A stretch of DNA of 64,000 bases from Iodobacter sp. BJB302 (GCF_002735645.1 NZ_PDZG01000006.1:1-64000); one strand, 5' to 3'; positions 46,460 to 55,980 are shown, numbered from the stretch's first letter. Program-made: numbers and translations. Notes: a model not told the origin generated them from the sequence alone.

Positions 46460-47189
46460 TTTAGATGACACCCTGTTCCAAACGCTGGGCAAGTGCGCCG
46501 GGGTGGATGATTTACGTCCGGTTGGCTATCTGAAAGATGGTGTTGCAATTTCATTCACAACACCGCGTCAGCGTGCGTTCTTCGAGATGATGAGCGCGTC
46601 CATGACCATGATTCCAAGCACGGCGCGTAATTTAGATGCCCTGCGCCGGGTTGATTTACCTTTTAACAGTTATTCCATCATTGATTATGGCGGTGTGGTG
46701 CTCAAGCCCTGTGGCAGCGTGGATGAATTTTGGCTGGAAACCATGCGTGCGGATATGCAGCAGGCACTGCCAGGCCTGCACGCTGTGATGGCCGTGATTG
46801 ATGATTATTGCGAAAAAGCGGGTTTAAAGGGGCGTGCCCGTTTGGTTGAGGATTGTAATACGCCGTTTTATGCGCTGATTAAAGACCCCGACAAGATCGA
46901 TGCCAATCTGGAGCAAATCGAGCGTGAAGCCGTTGCGCCCTGGGTGGCGGGCGAGGGTAAAGACTTCTTTATTCATCGCAATGGCAATAATTTAGCCGTG
47001 CTGCCCAAAACACTGAATAAAGCCCGCGCGGTGGATTATGTGCGCTCCTTGCTGCAAAAAGAGCACGGTGAAATCATGACCATCGGCATGGGCGACAGCC
47101 AATCGGATGCGCGTTTTATGGCCAGCTGCGATTACGCCCTGATTCCAAACGGCACACAGCTTGCCAGGCTGACTGTTGCTGCATTATGA
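46437..47189 (+). CDS. HAD-superfamily phosphatase of the Ter biosynthetic operon
   Basis: 250 residues from a TTG start that overlaps the PRTase gene by 23 bp. HAD motif I is KYLFVDLDDTLFQTL (nucleophile Asp in DLDD), motif II the Ser/Thr region near TMIPSTAR, and motif IV is GMGDSQSDARFM near residue 220. The cap is of the Cof/sucrose-phosphatase sort. It may dephosphorylate the phosphorylated product of the PRTases. Overlaps the next gene by 4 bp. Confidence 0.87.
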   Translation: MKKYLFVDLDDTLFQTLGKCAGVDDLRPVGYLKDGVAISFTTPRQRAFFEMMSASMTMIPSTARNLDALRRVDLPFNSYSIIDYGGVVLKPCGSVDEFWLETMRADMQQALPGLHAVMAVIDDYCEKAGLKGRARLVEDCNTPFYALIKDPDKIDANLEQIEREAVAPWVAGEGKDFFIHRNGNNLAVLPKTLNKARAVDYVRSLLQKEHGEIMTIGMGDSQSDARFMASCDYALIPNGTQLARLTVAAL

Positions 47190-48286
47190 GTCATCGTGGC
47201 TTTTGCGGTAGTTATCGTCCGGATGATGTGCGCTTTTTGCTTAAACGCTTATCGCAACAGCCGTTTATTGATGTGGCAAACAAAGAATTCCTGATTCAAT
47301 CCGGCGCGCGGCATTACAGCGAAATGCTCTCGCCCGAATCCCTGCCTTCACCGCGTTATTTGCAGGTTTTTAAGGATGCGCTCGCGGCTAATCGCCAGCA
47401 AATGGCAGGCGATTGCCTGAGGCTGGCGGCGCTGATTGCAGCAAGACGCCGCGGGCCGGTTACCCTGGTTTCCCTTGTGCGTGCCGGAACCCCCGTTGGC
47501 GTTATTTTAAAGCATCTGTTGCAACGCGTTTTGGGGCGGGAGGTGGTGCATTACTCGGTATCGATTATTCGTGATCGCGGCATTGATATTGTTGCCTTGC
47601 AACATATTTTGCAGCAGGGTCATTCCCCAGAATCTATTGTGTTTATTGATGGCTGGACCGGCAAGGGCGTGATTTCACGCGTGCTGGAGCAGGCGGTAAA
47701 TGCCTTTAATTTGCAGCATAGCGTTGCCATCGATAGTGGCCTCTATGTTTTGTCTGATCTGGCGGGCACCGCCGCGTGTGCAGCCTCAGCCGAGGACTAT
47801 CTGATTCCGTCGAGCATCCTGAATGCCACGGTTTCTGGCCTCGTTAGCCGCTCGGTGCTCAATGATTCGATCGGGCCGGGTGATTTTCATGGCTGCGTTT
47901 ATTACGATGAATTTGAGTTACAAGATCAGTCGCAATTGTTTTCTGATGGCCTTGTGGCCGATGCTATTGCCTTGGCAGAACAGCATGGCGTGCCTGCTGC
48001 TCAGCCCATTAATCGGGTCAAAATGGAGCAAATTTCAGCTGATTTTTTGCAAGCCACTCAGGAGCAGTACTGGATTGAGGATGTCAATCTGATTAAGCCC
48101 GGCATAGGCGAAGCCACCCGAGTGTTGCTGCGCAGAGTGCCAAGGCTGCTAATTTTGCGTGATCCGGCTGTGGCCGATGTAGCGCATTTAAAGCTGCTGG
48201 CAATAGAAAAAAACGTTCCGCTTATCGTGGATGCGGGCCTGCCTTATCAAGCGGTATCACTGATTGGGAGTGTTTTAGATGGCTAA
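47186..48286 (+). CDS. StiP-like protein: PRTase-type domain plus PELOTA-like C-terminus
   Basis: 366 residues. The N-terminal part (MSHRGFCGSYRPDDVRFLLK) leads into a PRTase-like domain with VTLVSLVRAGTPVGVILKHL near residue 92 and FIDGWTGKGVI near 153. Residues 290-366 resemble a PELOTA-type RNA-binding domain. Databases often name this family cysteine protease StiP, but I see no clear protease signature and would treat the label as unproven. It overlaps both neighbours, so the five genes are translated as a unit. Confidence 0.82.
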   Translation: MSHRGFCGSYRPDDVRFLLKRLSQQPFIDVANKEFLIQSGARHYSEMLSPESLPSPRYLQVFKDALAANRQQMAGDCLRLAALIAARRRGPVTLVSLVRAGTPVGVILKHLLQRVLGREVVHYSVSIIRDRGIDIVALQHILQQGHSPESIVFIDGWTGKGVISRVLEQAVNAFNLQHSVAIDSGLYVLSDLAGTAACAASAEDYLIPSSILNATVSGLVSRSVLNDSIGPGDFHGCVYYDEFELQDQSQLFSDGLVADAIALAEQHGVPAAQPINRVKMEQISADFLQATQEQYWIEDVNLIKPGIGEATRVLLRRVPRLLILRDPAVADVAHLKLLAIEKNVPLIVDAGLPYQAVSLIGSVLDG

Positions 48287-49166
48287 TCATAAAGTCATGG
48301 GGGCGTCGCTCTACGTGCCTGCTACCCACAAGGATTTGCAGCAGATTGCTGATGGTGAGTTGCTGGGTGAGCTGCGCTCAGTGATTTTTTGCACCGAAGA
48401 CGCGGTGGCAGAAAGCGAGCTGAGCTACGCCCTGTTCAGCCTGTCGCTGGTTTTGCAGCAGATGATTGACCGGCCAACAACCGAGCGTTTTGTGCGGGTC
48501 AGAAACCCGGAGGTGCTGAAGCGTGTGCTGGAAATGCCTGGTGTGGAAAAACTGACAGGCTTTGTGCTGCCTAAAATTACTCAGCACAATTTTGACGCCT
48601 ATTTTAAGCAGATCCGCAAAACGCATTTTATGCTGATGCCCACGCTGGAAACGGTGGAAGTGTTTGATGATGCCGAGATGAAGCAGCTGCGCCTTTGCCT
48701 CGAGCGCCCAGGCGTGCGGGATCATATTCAGGCGCTGCGGATTGGTGGCAATGATTTGCTGGCGCTATTGGGCATTCGCAGGCCACGGCATCTTACAATT
48801 TACCGAACCCCGCTGGGGGCGGTGATTTCAAAGCTGGTGACGATTTTTCGCCCCTACGGTTTTGTGCTGACTGCACCTGTGTTTGAGCATTTAGATAACC
48901 CAAGCCTGCTGGCTCTGGAAGTAGAAGAAGACTTAGCCCACGGCATGATAGGCAAAACCGCGATTCACCCCAGCCAGGTGGCGCTGATCGAGCAGCATTA
49001 TCGGGTGCAGCACCGGGATGTGGATGTGGCGATGAGGATCATCGACGAATCCAGCCCTGCCGTATTCAGGATGCACGATTCCATGTGCGAAGTAGCCACC
49101 CACCGCGCTTGGGCGCATGGGGTGCTGGAGCAGGCAAGGGTGTTTGGGATTCATTCGATGGTGTGA
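48279..49166 (+). CDS. CitE/HpcH-family aldolase-like protein of the Ter operon
   Basis: 295 residues. TIM barrel of the HpcH/HpaI-CitE superfamily: GASLYVPATHKDLQQIADGE at the N-terminus, SVIFCTEDAVAESEL near residue 33, HFMLMPTLETVEVFDD near 115 and LRIGGNDLLALLG near 153. C-terminal HAMIGKTAIHPSQVALIEQH matches the conserved GxxGKxxIHPxQ motif. It would form or cleave a C-C bond to a CoA or keto-acid. It overlaps the StiP gene by 8 bp. Last gene of the unit; repeat copy C follows. Confidence 0.88.
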   Translation: MANHKVMGASLYVPATHKDLQQIADGELLGELRSVIFCTEDAVAESELSYALFSLSLVLQQMIDRPTTERFVRVRNPEVLKRVLEMPGVEKLTGFVLPKITQHNFDAYFKQIRKTHFMLMPTLETVEVFDDAEMKQLRLCLERPGVRDHIQALRIGGNDLLALLGIRRPRHLTIYRTPLGAVISKLVTIFRPYGFVLTAPVFEHLDNPSLLALEVEEDLAHGMIGKTAIHPSQVALIEQHYRVQHRDVDVAMRIIDESSPAVFRMHDSMCEVATHRAWAHGVLEQARVFGIHSMV

Positions 49167-49222
49167 GGAGTGTTGCGCGCAGGGCGGGTGAAACTCCATA
49201 GGTGCTAACCAAAGTCAAAAAG

Positions 49223-49462
49223 ATCTTTTTAGTGCCTTCGGCACGTTGATTTTGGAGCGGTAGCCACCGCGGGGGCCTTCCTTTCTTGAACGGCCAAGAA
49301 ACGAAGCCAAAGAAGGCCGCCCCAAACAGCACGAAGGCCCCTCACTGCGGATAATCGAGGCGGCGTCAATTCAACTCGCTTCGCTCAAACACGAATTGAC
49401 GACTACCCCGCCCCGCTTATTCCTCGCTTCGGCGTGCTTCAGGGGGGATTTAAGCCCCATGC
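49223..49462. repeat. Dispersed GTGCCTTCGGCAC repeat, copy C
   Basis: TTTTTAGTGCCTTCGGCACG, GGAGCGGTAGCCACCGC, GAACGGCCAAGAAACGAAGC, AAAGAAGGCCGCCCC and CACGAATTGACGACTACCCC match copies B and D. It is preceded by AGGGCGGGTGAAACTCCATA, also seen near copy D. The reverse strand gives a spurious open frame (49066-49332). Confidence 0.9.
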
Positions 49463-49539
49463 TACGAGCCGTGATGAAAACCCAGATTATCAGGTTTGAG
49501 AATGCTGACAACTTAAAGAATAGGGCTTTATTTATTACA

Positions 49540-49600
49540 TAGTTTTCTCCATGAAACTCCGTGTTCTCTGTGTCCCCCGTGTTTCAAGATTTGGGTTTCA
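49540..49600. repeat. CCACGGAG-family repeat, copy 6
   Basis: TAGTTTTCTCCATGAAACTC ... TTTCAAGATTTGGGTTTCAC, 40 bp before the terA-like start. Orientation as copies at 38061 and 39710. A partner in the opposite orientation is absent. Confidence 0.85.
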
Positions 49601-49642
49601 CTACTTCAAATCACTTATTCAATTAATTAAAGATCGAGAATC

Positions 49643-50842
49643 ATGACAAATTTTGCGCGTGGACAGAAGGCTAAGCTGGCTGATCTGGGCTGCTCAGGAT
49701 CGTTTCCTGTGTTGCTGAATATGGCAGGTATTGAAGTGGATATCGCTTGTTTTGGTCTGGATGCCAATGATCAGCTGTCTGATGATCGCTATATGGTGTT
49801 TTTTAATCAGAAATCGTGCCCGAATAATGCCGTGGTGCTGGAGCTGGGAACAGGTAGTGCAAGTTTTATGACTGATCTGGCTCGTTTGCCGGACAGTATC
49901 CATAAGCTGGTTTTTGCCGTTTCGGTCAGCAGTGAAGGCGCGATGCGTCAGCTGGGGGCCAGCTCGATGCGTTTGGGTAACGCGGAGTTTGCTTTTTCTG
50001 GCGCTGATTTTCAGGATGAAAAAGCGGTGATTGTTGGTGAGCTGTACCGGCGGGATGGTTTATGGCGTTTCGGCGCGGTAGGCCAGGGCTTTAATGGTGG
50101 CTTATCGGCTTTGCTCAAGCATTTTGGTGGTACTGAAGCTGAAGCAACTGCTCCTGCTCCTGCACCAGCGCCTGCAGCAAAACCTATTTCTCTGTCAAAA
50201 ATTACACTGGAAAAACGCGGCGATAAGGTTTCCTTAGAGAAAAACACCAGCGGAGGCTTTGGCCGTATCCGGGTAAATTTAAACTGGAATCAATCGGCAC
50301 AGCCGGCCGGGCCTGAAAAAAGCGGCTTTTTTAATAAGCTGATTAATAAACCAGCGCCCAGCAATCGGATCGATCTTGATTTAGCTTGTTTGTTTCAAAT
50401 GGCTGACGGCACGCCAGGTGGTGTGCAAGCTTTGGGCAATAGCTGGGGTAGCTTTACACAGCCGCCCTATGTGCATCTGGAAGGCGATGACCGCTCTGGC
50501 AGTAATGCGGGCGGGGAAAATATCTTTATTAATGGTGATCAGTTCAGCCAGATTAAACGCCTGCTGATTTTTACTTTTATTTACGAAGGCGCGCCAGACT
50601 GGGCTGCAACCGATGGCGTAGTCACCATCGAAGTACCCGGCAGGGCACCAGTGGAAGTGCGTCTGGATCAGGGCAACAATGCATCGATGTGTGCCATTGC
50701 CATGATTGAAAATATCGGTGGCAATCTGCAAGTGACTAAGCTGGTGGAGTACTTTGCCCAAAGCAACGGTAAAAGCGCACATGAGCAGGTGAATGACCGG
50801 TTTGGGTTTGGTTTGCGGTTTAAAAAGGGATCTAAAGATTAG
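49643..50842 (+). CDS. terA: TerA-like protein with two TerD-fold domains
   Basis: 399 residues, near the usual TerA length of about 385. The N-terminal domain (residues 1-170) is a divergent TerD fold ending in FGAVGQGFNGGLSALLKHFG but lacks the GDGDDE calcium loop. A Pro/Ala linker (TAPAPAPAPAAKP, residues 171-185) leads to a second TerD fold (190-399) with ITLEKRGDKVSLEKNTSGGF, DLDLACLF and the GDDRSGSNAGGE loop. TerA is needed with TerZ and TerBCD for tellurite and phage resistance in enterobacterial loci. The ATG has weak GATCGAGA upstream. Ends at a convergent terminator. Confidence 0.88.
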   Translation: MTNFARGQKAKLADLGCSGSFPVLLNMAGIEVDIACFGLDANDQLSDDRYMVFFNQKSCPNNAVVLELGTGSASFMTDLARLPDSIHKLVFAVSVSSEGAMRQLGASSMRLGNAEFAFSGADFQDEKAVIVGELYRRDGLWRFGAVGQGFNGGLSALLKHFGGTEAEATAPAPAPAPAAKPISLSKITLEKRGDKVSLEKNTSGGFGRIRVNLNWNQSAQPAGPEKSGFFNKLINKPAPSNRIDLDLACLFQMADGTPGGVQALGNSWGSFTQPPYVHLEGDDRSGSNAGGENIFINGDQFSQIKRLLIFTFIYEGAPDWAATDGVVTIEVPGRAPVEVRLDQGNNASMCAIAMIENIGGNLQVTKLVEYFAQSNGKSAHEQVNDRFGFGLRFKKGSKD

Positions 50843-50885
50843 GCTGCTTCGGAATCATTATCCCAATAGCTCTGTCTGATGTTCT

Positions 50886-50932
50886 CAGCCCCTCAAATCC
50901 TGAAACACATTCAGATTTGAGAGGCTGTTTTA
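50886..50932. terminator. Convergent terminator between terA-like and chemoreceptor genes
   Basis: CAGCCCCTCAAATC and GATTTGAGAGGCTG form a 13-bp stem with one mismatch around a 17-base loop, followed by GTTTTACG. It ends the ter island on the right and the chemoreceptor gene on the other strand. Confidence 0.7.
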
Positions 50933-50935
50933 CGC

Positions 50936-52552
50936 TTAGCAACTAAACCGCACTGTAGCCTGCCTTAGTGTTTGTGCCAGCTGGGCGTTGTTGTCTACCG
51001 CGATATTGATTTCTTTAGATGCAGAGAATGAGCGCTCGGTCATCACCGCAATCAGTTGCACATTCACAGCGATTTCCTGGCCAGCGGTGTTTTGCTCGGC
51101 AAGGGCATCGGTGATTTTTGCCATGGCTTCCTTGGTTTCCACCGCACTTTGCCTGATCAGCCCCAGCATGACGCTGCTGCGGTTTGCATGCTCTAAAGCC
51201 AGCTCCGTCTGGCTCAGGCTGTTCCGCATATTGGTGGCGGCATCGTGAGTGGTGTTTGTGATGGTGCCCAGTGTTTCCTGGATTTCCCGGGTGGCCTGGG
51301 TGGTGCGCTCGGCCAGTTTGCGAACTTCATCGGCTACAACAGCAAAGCCGCGCCCTTGCTCGCCTGCCCGTGCGGCTTCAATGGCAGCATTCAGGGCCAG
51401 CAGATTGGTTTGTTCGGCAATATCCTGAATTACCCGGGCTACCCGGCCAATGCTGGCGCTGTGCTCTTCCAGATTGTTAACCGTATCTGTGACGATATGC
51501 GCGCTGTCTGAGACGATTTGCATCTCTCTGGTCAGCTCTTGCAGGGCTTGTGCACCTTGCTCGGCTTGCAGGCCCGAATTACTGGCTACCTCAAAGGCAT
51601 AGCTTGAATAGTCTTTAAGGTGGGACATCCCTGTGGATAATTCTTCTACCGCTGCCGCCATTCTGGCTGCTGCATCGCTTTGCTCTCCGGCTGATTCGTG
51701 TACTTCCTGGCTGCTGCTGCGGGTTTGTGCAGCATCGGTGGCCAGCTGCGTGGATGAGCTTTGAATGTTTTCTACCAGCGCTGCCAGCTGGGTGCGCATC
51801 GATTCCATTGCACCGGCCAAGCTGTCACGCATATTGCTGGGCACATGCACGGGCGAGGCTAAATCGCCTTCTGAGATTCGTGTAGCTGCCGAGCGCATAT
51901 CGCTGGGCTCGCCGCCCAGATCATTCAAAAGCGACCGCATAATCCATAAAGTAAGAATAAGGCCAGCAAGGGTAGCGATAATCACAAACATGGCCCCGCC
52001 CACAATGGCCTGATGATGGCTTTCTTTAAATGATTCCAAGTTTTCTCTCGCTACATTCAGTTGCAGCTGAATCAGCTTATCTACCACTTCTGTAATCGGG
52101 TCTACACGCTGATACAGGGTAGTGGCTGCATATTCATTGATGGCCGCAAAATTACTGGTCTCTAATAGCTTCTCCAGCTCGTCAAAGCTCTTTGCTGCAG
52201 GGTTCATGCTTTTATCTGCGGTCTGAACCAGCTCATTTTCTGTGGGAGTCAGATCGGTGGCTTTATAAATTTGCCATTCTTTCTCAATGGTTTTTCTGGC
52301 TGTTTTTACATTTTTTAGCCCCTGTGCGGGGGTCAGGCTGCCATTGGTGATTTTATGCACGGTGTCGACAATATTGATGGCATACATATCGGAAACATTT
52401 TTTAACTGCACCAGTGGCATTACACGATCTGCGATTGTGGTTTGGAAGTTTCTGGAGCCGTTTTCTAAGCTAGACAGGCTCAGCGCAGTCAGCATTAAAA
52501 TAATGCTGATCAGACTTCCTGATAATAATATTAGCTTATTCTTAACTTTCAT
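50936..52552 (-). CDS. Methyl-accepting chemotaxis protein
   Basis: 538 residues. TM1 (about 6-28), a four-helix-bundle periplasmic sensor (about 30-185), TM2 (about 186-212, [18 protein letters not shown]), HAMP (about 213-265), and the coiled-coil signalling domain with the MCP hairpin [20 protein letters not shown] near residue 385 and [20 protein letters not shown]. No C-terminal NWETF-type CheR tether is present. The sensor resembles the 4HB_MCP class; the ligand is unknown. Transcribed against the ter island, so probably not part of it. Confidence 0.93.
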   Translation of the reverse strand: MKVKNKLILLSGSLISIILMLTALSLSSLENGSRNFQTTIADRVMPLVQLKNVSDMYAINIVDTVHKITNGSLTPAQGLKNVKTARKTIEKEWQIYKATDLTPTENELVQTADKSMNPAAKSFDELEKLLETSNFAAINEYAATTLYQRVDPITEVVDKLIQLQLNVARENLESFKESHHQAIVGGAMFVIIATLAGLILTLWIMRSLLNDLGGEPSDMRSAATRISEGDLASPVHVPSNMRDSLAGAMESMRTQLAALVENIQSSSTQLATDAAQTRSSSQEVHESAGEQSDAAARMAAAVEELSTGMSHLKDYSSYAFEVASNSGLQAEQGAQALQELTREMQIVSDSAHIVTDTVNNLEEHSASIGRVARVIQDIAEQTNLLALNAAIEAARAGEQGRGFAVVADEVRKLAERTTQATREIQETLGTITNTTHDAATNMRNSLSQTELALEHANRSSVMLGLIRQSAVETKEAMAKITDALAEQNTAGQEIAVNVQLIAVMTERSFSASKEINIAVDNNAQLAQTLRQATVRFSC

Positions 52553-52744
52553 GATTGTCTCAAAAATGGTCAGAATGACCTTTGAAATGTATGACTGTTT
52601 ATGCGTATTTAAAACCTTTTATTTAAGTAAGCTGATAAGCGGATATGGTTTTTATTATGTTTTTTTGAAAGTTCTTGAATTTTGCACGTAAGAGTTTTTT
52701 GCTGCTTGTTTAGCAAAGCAGGGGCAGAAGTTGATTGTTTTGCT

Positions 52745-52780
52745 TAAAAAAAAGGGGCGATCCAAAGATCGCCCCTTTTC
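52745..52780 (-). terminator. Rho-independent terminator of the TerC-like gene
   Basis: A 13-bp stem AAAAGGGGCGATC / GATCGCCCCTTTT around a 4-base loop, followed on the reverse strand by a run of T residues, 14 bp beyond the stop codon. Confidence 0.92.
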
Positions 52781-52793
52781 TGATTGAATAGTT

Positions 52794-53801
52794 TTAATTG
52801 TGTTTTTTATAATGCAGAGATGCAAGTAATGAAACACCAATCAAACCTGCACCAATTAAGCCTGTTACCACTTCCGGTATTTCATGGAAAGTGCCAATGA
52901 ACATAATAAAGGCCAGTGCGCCAATTGCATAAAACGCACCATGCTCTAAGAATCTGAATTGGTCCAGCGTTTCTTTTTCTACAAACATAATTGTAAGTGA
53001 CCGGACAAACATGGCGCCAATACCCAGGCCAATTGCAATAATGAAAATATTGTTGGAGAGTGCGAATGCGCCAATGACACCATCAAAACTAAAGCTGGCA
53101 TCCAGTACTTCTAAATATAAAAAGGCTGAAAGGCCGGTACGAACAACAACGGTCTGATCGTGTCCTTCTTCACCGCCTAATAGTGAGCCAAATCCATCAA
53201 CAACAATATAAGTCACAATACCGGTAATTGAGGAAAGAATAAAACTAAGCTGCTCAGCAGTATTCAGCTGAGTAGAAAAAGCATAGGCAAGAATAAGGCA
53301 AAGGCCGATTTCAATTCCACCCATTTTGCCCATTTTAACTAAAGGTGATTCAATAGCATGCAGCCAGTGCACATCTTTGTCCTGATCAAAAAAGAACTTT
53401 AAAAACACCATCATTAAAAATGCACCACCAAATCCAGCCACCATAATATGGGATGAGATTAAAGCCGCTGCATATTGATCAGGCTGGCTCACCGCCATCA
53501 TTAAAGCGGCCCATGGGGTAAGGTGTGCAATAACGGCCACAATAAGCACAGGGAATATAACTCGCATTCCAAATACGGCAATCAGCATACCCCAGGTCAT
53601 AAAGCGCTTACGCCAGACGGCATCCATATCTTTAAGAACGGTTGCATTGACTACTGCATTATCAAAAGAGAGAGAAACTTCTAAAACCGATAAAATAGCG
53701 GCAATAAACATGGCTTTGGGGCCACCCAGCCAGAATGCTGCTGCTAAACCAATCAGCGTAACAATGAACGAGCTTTTAAAAAAGCGAAGGTTAGAGAGCA
53801 T
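52794..53801 (-). CDS. TerC-superfamily membrane protein (DUF475 type)
   Basis: 335 residues with about nine hydrophobic segments. Two conserved acidic membrane motifs mark the TerC/DUF475 fold: LEVSLSFDNAVVNATVLKDM near residue 40 and LEVLDASFSFDGVIGAFALS near 225. TerC-type proteins are inner-membrane metal (Mn2+ or other divalent) exporters or partners of TerD/TerB. Size and order of helices match DUF475 rather than TerC proper. It lies 3 kb right of the ter island across the chemoreceptor gene and could supply the membrane component that the island lacks. Confidence 0.88.
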   Translation of the reverse strand: MLSNLRFFKSSFIVTLIGLAAAFWLGGPKAMFIAAILSVLEVSLSFDNAVVNATVLKDMDAVWRKRFMTWGMLIAVFGMRVIFPVLIVAVIAHLTPWAALMMAVSQPDQYAAALISSHIMVAGFGGAFLMMVFLKFFFDQDKDVHWLHAIESPLVKMGKMGGIEIGLCLILAYAFSTQLNTAEQLSFILSSITGIVTYIVVDGFGSLLGGEEGHDQTVVVRTGLSAFLYLEVLDASFSFDGVIGAFALSNNIFIIAIGLGIGAMFVRSLTIMFVEKETLDQFRFLEHGAFYAIGALAFIMFIGTFHEIPEVVTGLIGAGLIGVSLLASLHYKKHN

Positions 53802-53911
53802 TTATTTTCTCGTGAGGGAAATAGTGATCGATCCCACGATTTTAGCAACTGCATTGTTCTTTGGGTTATTTATAATCTTTCAAAATTAAAATAAGACGTA
53901 AGTCATTATGC

Positions 53912-54244
53912 TTAAATTGGGCAAAGTTCAGAGCGGGTTAAAAAACGTAAGCCTGTTGCGCCGTCTAAAGAAAACATTCCACCGCGCCCCTCCACAACAT
54001 CAATGATGAGTTGCGTATGCTGCCAGTAAGCAAACTGCGCAGCGCCAATATAAAACGGCATGCCACCGATCTCACCCAGCAGCACATCGCTGTCACCAAT
54101 GATGAGCTCACCTGCCTGAAAGCACATGGGCGAGCTGCCATCGCAGCAGCCACCCGATTGATGAAACATCAGCGGGCCATATTTGGCTGCCAGCGTTTCA
54201 ATCAGGGCAAGCGCGGTCGGGGTGGCGCTGACTTGATTTTTCAT
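53912..54244 (-). CDS. DUF779 protein linked to aldehyde dehydrogenase
   Basis: 110 residues from the ATG with AAGGA (a longer frame to 54322 has no signal). DUF779: LAAKYGPLMFHQSGGCCDGS near residue 20, SPMCFQAGEL and GGMPFYIGAAQFAYWQHTQL near 70, then FSLDGATGLRFLTRSELC. The conserved CC pair and later Cys could bind metal. DUF779 genes commonly follow exaC/acoD-type aldehyde dehydrogenases, as here; function unknown. Confidence 0.88.
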   Translation of the reverse strand: MKNQVSATPTALALIETLAAKYGPLMFHQSGGCCDGSSPMCFQAGELIIGDSDVLLGEIGGMPFYIGAAQFAYWQHTQLIIDVVEGRGGMFSLDGATGLRFLTRSELCPI

Positions 54245-54307
54245 GGATGTATCCTTCCCAACGCCTGAGTATTTGCGTATTTTTAGCCAGCAGTTCAGTG
54301 CTGCAGA

Positions 54308-54330
54308 TTCCCCCTTTTTCAAAGGGGGAA
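54308..54330. terminator. Hairpin between aldehyde dehydrogenase and DUF779 genes
   Basis: Perfect stem TTCCCCCTTT / AAAGGGGGAA with a TTC loop, in the 166-bp gap. It may partly terminate or protect the upstream message. The sequence is a common extragenic palindrome. Confidence 0.5.
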
Positions 54331-54410
54331 CACATCAAGCACATGCAGAGACTTACGCTCCCCAGCCCCGCGCCAGGTGGGGCCAGTGATTGATTTTATC
54401 TGGCCCGATT

Positions 54411-55931
54411 TTAGAAAAAGCCAAGCGCATCCTGGCTATAGCTCACCAATAAATTCTTGGTTTGCTGATAATGACCGAGCATCATTTTGTGGTTTTCACG
54501 CCCGATTCCTGATTGCTTATAGCCACCAAAAGCGGCGTGGGCAGGGTAGGCGTGGTAACAGTTGGTCCACACCCGGCCAGCCTGGATTTCGCGGCCCATG
54601 CGATAAGCCGCATGCGTGTCGCGGGTCCACAGGCCAGCCCCCAAGCCATAGAGCGTGTCGTTGGCGATTTGCAGAGCTTCGTTTTCGTCTTTAAAGGTGG
54701 TTACGGACACAACAGGGCCAAAGATTTCTTCCTGGAAAACCCGCATCTTATTATGACCACGGAAGACGGTTGGCTGGATGTAATAGCCGCCCGCTAATTC
54801 GCCTGCGAGCGTTGCGCGTGCGCCGCCTGCCAATACTTTTGCGCCTTCCTGCTTGCCGATATCTAAGTAAGCGCTGATTTTCTCCATTTGCTCCATAGAA
54901 GATTGCGCGCCCAGCATGGTGCTTGCATCCAGCGGATTGCCCTGCTTAATGGCAGCAACGCGGGTCAGGGCGCGGTCCATAAAGGCATCGTAAATGGATT
55001 CATGAATTAAGGCGCGGCTGGGGCAGGTGCAGACTTCGCCCTGGTTGAGCGCAAACATCACAAAGCCTTCGATGGCCTTATTAAAGAAGGCATCGTCGTG
55101 CTTCATTACATCGGGCATAAAGATATTCGGTGATTTGCCACCCAGCTCCAGCGTGACCGGAATCAGGTTTTGCGCCGCATATTGCATGATTAAGCGGCCG
55201 GTGGTGGTTTCGCCCGTAAAGGCGATTTTGGCGATACGTGAGCTGGAGGCCAGTGGCTTGCCTGCCTCTAAGCCAAAGCCGTTGACGATATTAAGCACGC
55301 CTTTGGGCAGTAAATCGCCGATCACTTCCATCAGCACTAAAATACTCAGCGGCGTTTGCTCTGCAGGCTTAAGCACTACGCAATTACCCGCGGCCAGCGC
55401 CGGGGCCAGCTTCCATGTGGCCATCAGCAGCGGGAAATTCCACGGGATAATCTGCCCAACCACGCCCAGCGGCTCATGAAAATGATAGGCCACGGTATCG
55501 TTATCTATCTGGCCAATGCTGCCTTCCTGCGCCCGAATCGCCCCGGCAAAGTAGCGGAAGTGATCGATGGCCAGTGGCAAATCGGCCGCGCGGGTTTCAC
55601 GTATCGGCTTACCGTTATCCCAGGTTTCTACAGTGGCCAGCATGTCCAGATTAGCTTCGATACGGTCGGCAATTTTATTCAGAATATTGGCGCGTTCAGT
55701 GGTCGATGTTTTTCCCCATGCGCCTTTGGCTGCGTGGGCGGCGTCGAGCGCCATTTCGATATCAGCAGCATCAGAACGCGGCACTTCGCAAATCACCTTG
55801 CCGGTAACCGGGCTGATGTTTTCAAAGTATTGCCCAGCCAGCGGTGCATGCCATTCGCCGTTGATATAGTTGGCGTAGCGCGATTTTAATTGCAGTGGAA
55901 AACCATACTGGCCTGGAATCAATGCACTCAT
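54411..55931 (-). CDS. exaC: NAD+-dependent aldehyde dehydrogenase (ExaC/AcoD type)
   Basis: 506 residues, the usual length. ALDH motifs: [20 protein letters not shown] near residue 160, [12 protein letters not shown] near 238, general base Glu in [12 protein letters not shown] near 262, the catalytic cysteine in [13 protein letters not shown] near 300 (two Cys, the second or first acting as nucleophile), and [10 protein letters not shown] near 400. ExaC/AcoD oxidises acetaldehyde from ethanol or acetoin breakdown to acetate. A sigma-54 promoter lies 50 bp upstream and an AcoR-type activator gene is divergent. The symbol is by similarity. Confidence 0.9.
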   Translation of the reverse strand: MSALIPGQYGFPLQLKSRYANYINGEWHAPLAGQYFENISPVTGKVICEVPRSDAADIEMALDAAHAAKGAWGKTSTTERANILNKIADRIEANLDMLATVETWDNGKPIRETRAADLPLAIDHFRYFAGAIRAQEGSIGQIDNDTVAYHFHEPLGVVGQIIPWNFPLLMATWKLAPALAAGNCVVLKPAEQTPLSILVLMEVIGDLLPKGVLNIVNGFGLEAGKPLASSSRIAKIAFTGETTTGRLIMQYAAQNLIPVTLELGGKSPNIFMPDVMKHDDAFFNKAIEGFVMFALNQGEVCTCPSRALIHESIYDAFMDRALTRVAAIKQGNPLDASTMLGAQSSMEQMEKISAYLDIGKQEGAKVLAGGARATLAGELAGGYYIQPTVFRGHNKMRVFQEEIFGPVVSVTTFKDENEALQIANDTLYGLGAGLWTRDTHAAYRMGREIQAGRVWTNCYHAYPAHAAFGGYKQSGIGRENHKMMLGHYQQTKNLLVSYSQDALGFF

Positions 55932-55980
55932 GCTTATCTCCTGATGGTATGGGGCGATTTTGCCCGCGTACTTGGGTATG

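Noticed and set aside
49066-49332. Reverse open frame containing FVSWPFKKGRPPRWLPLQNQ
   Set aside because: It lies wholly in repeat copy C plus the end of the CitE gene; the same peptide recurs only because the DNA repeat recurs (also 56202-56519).
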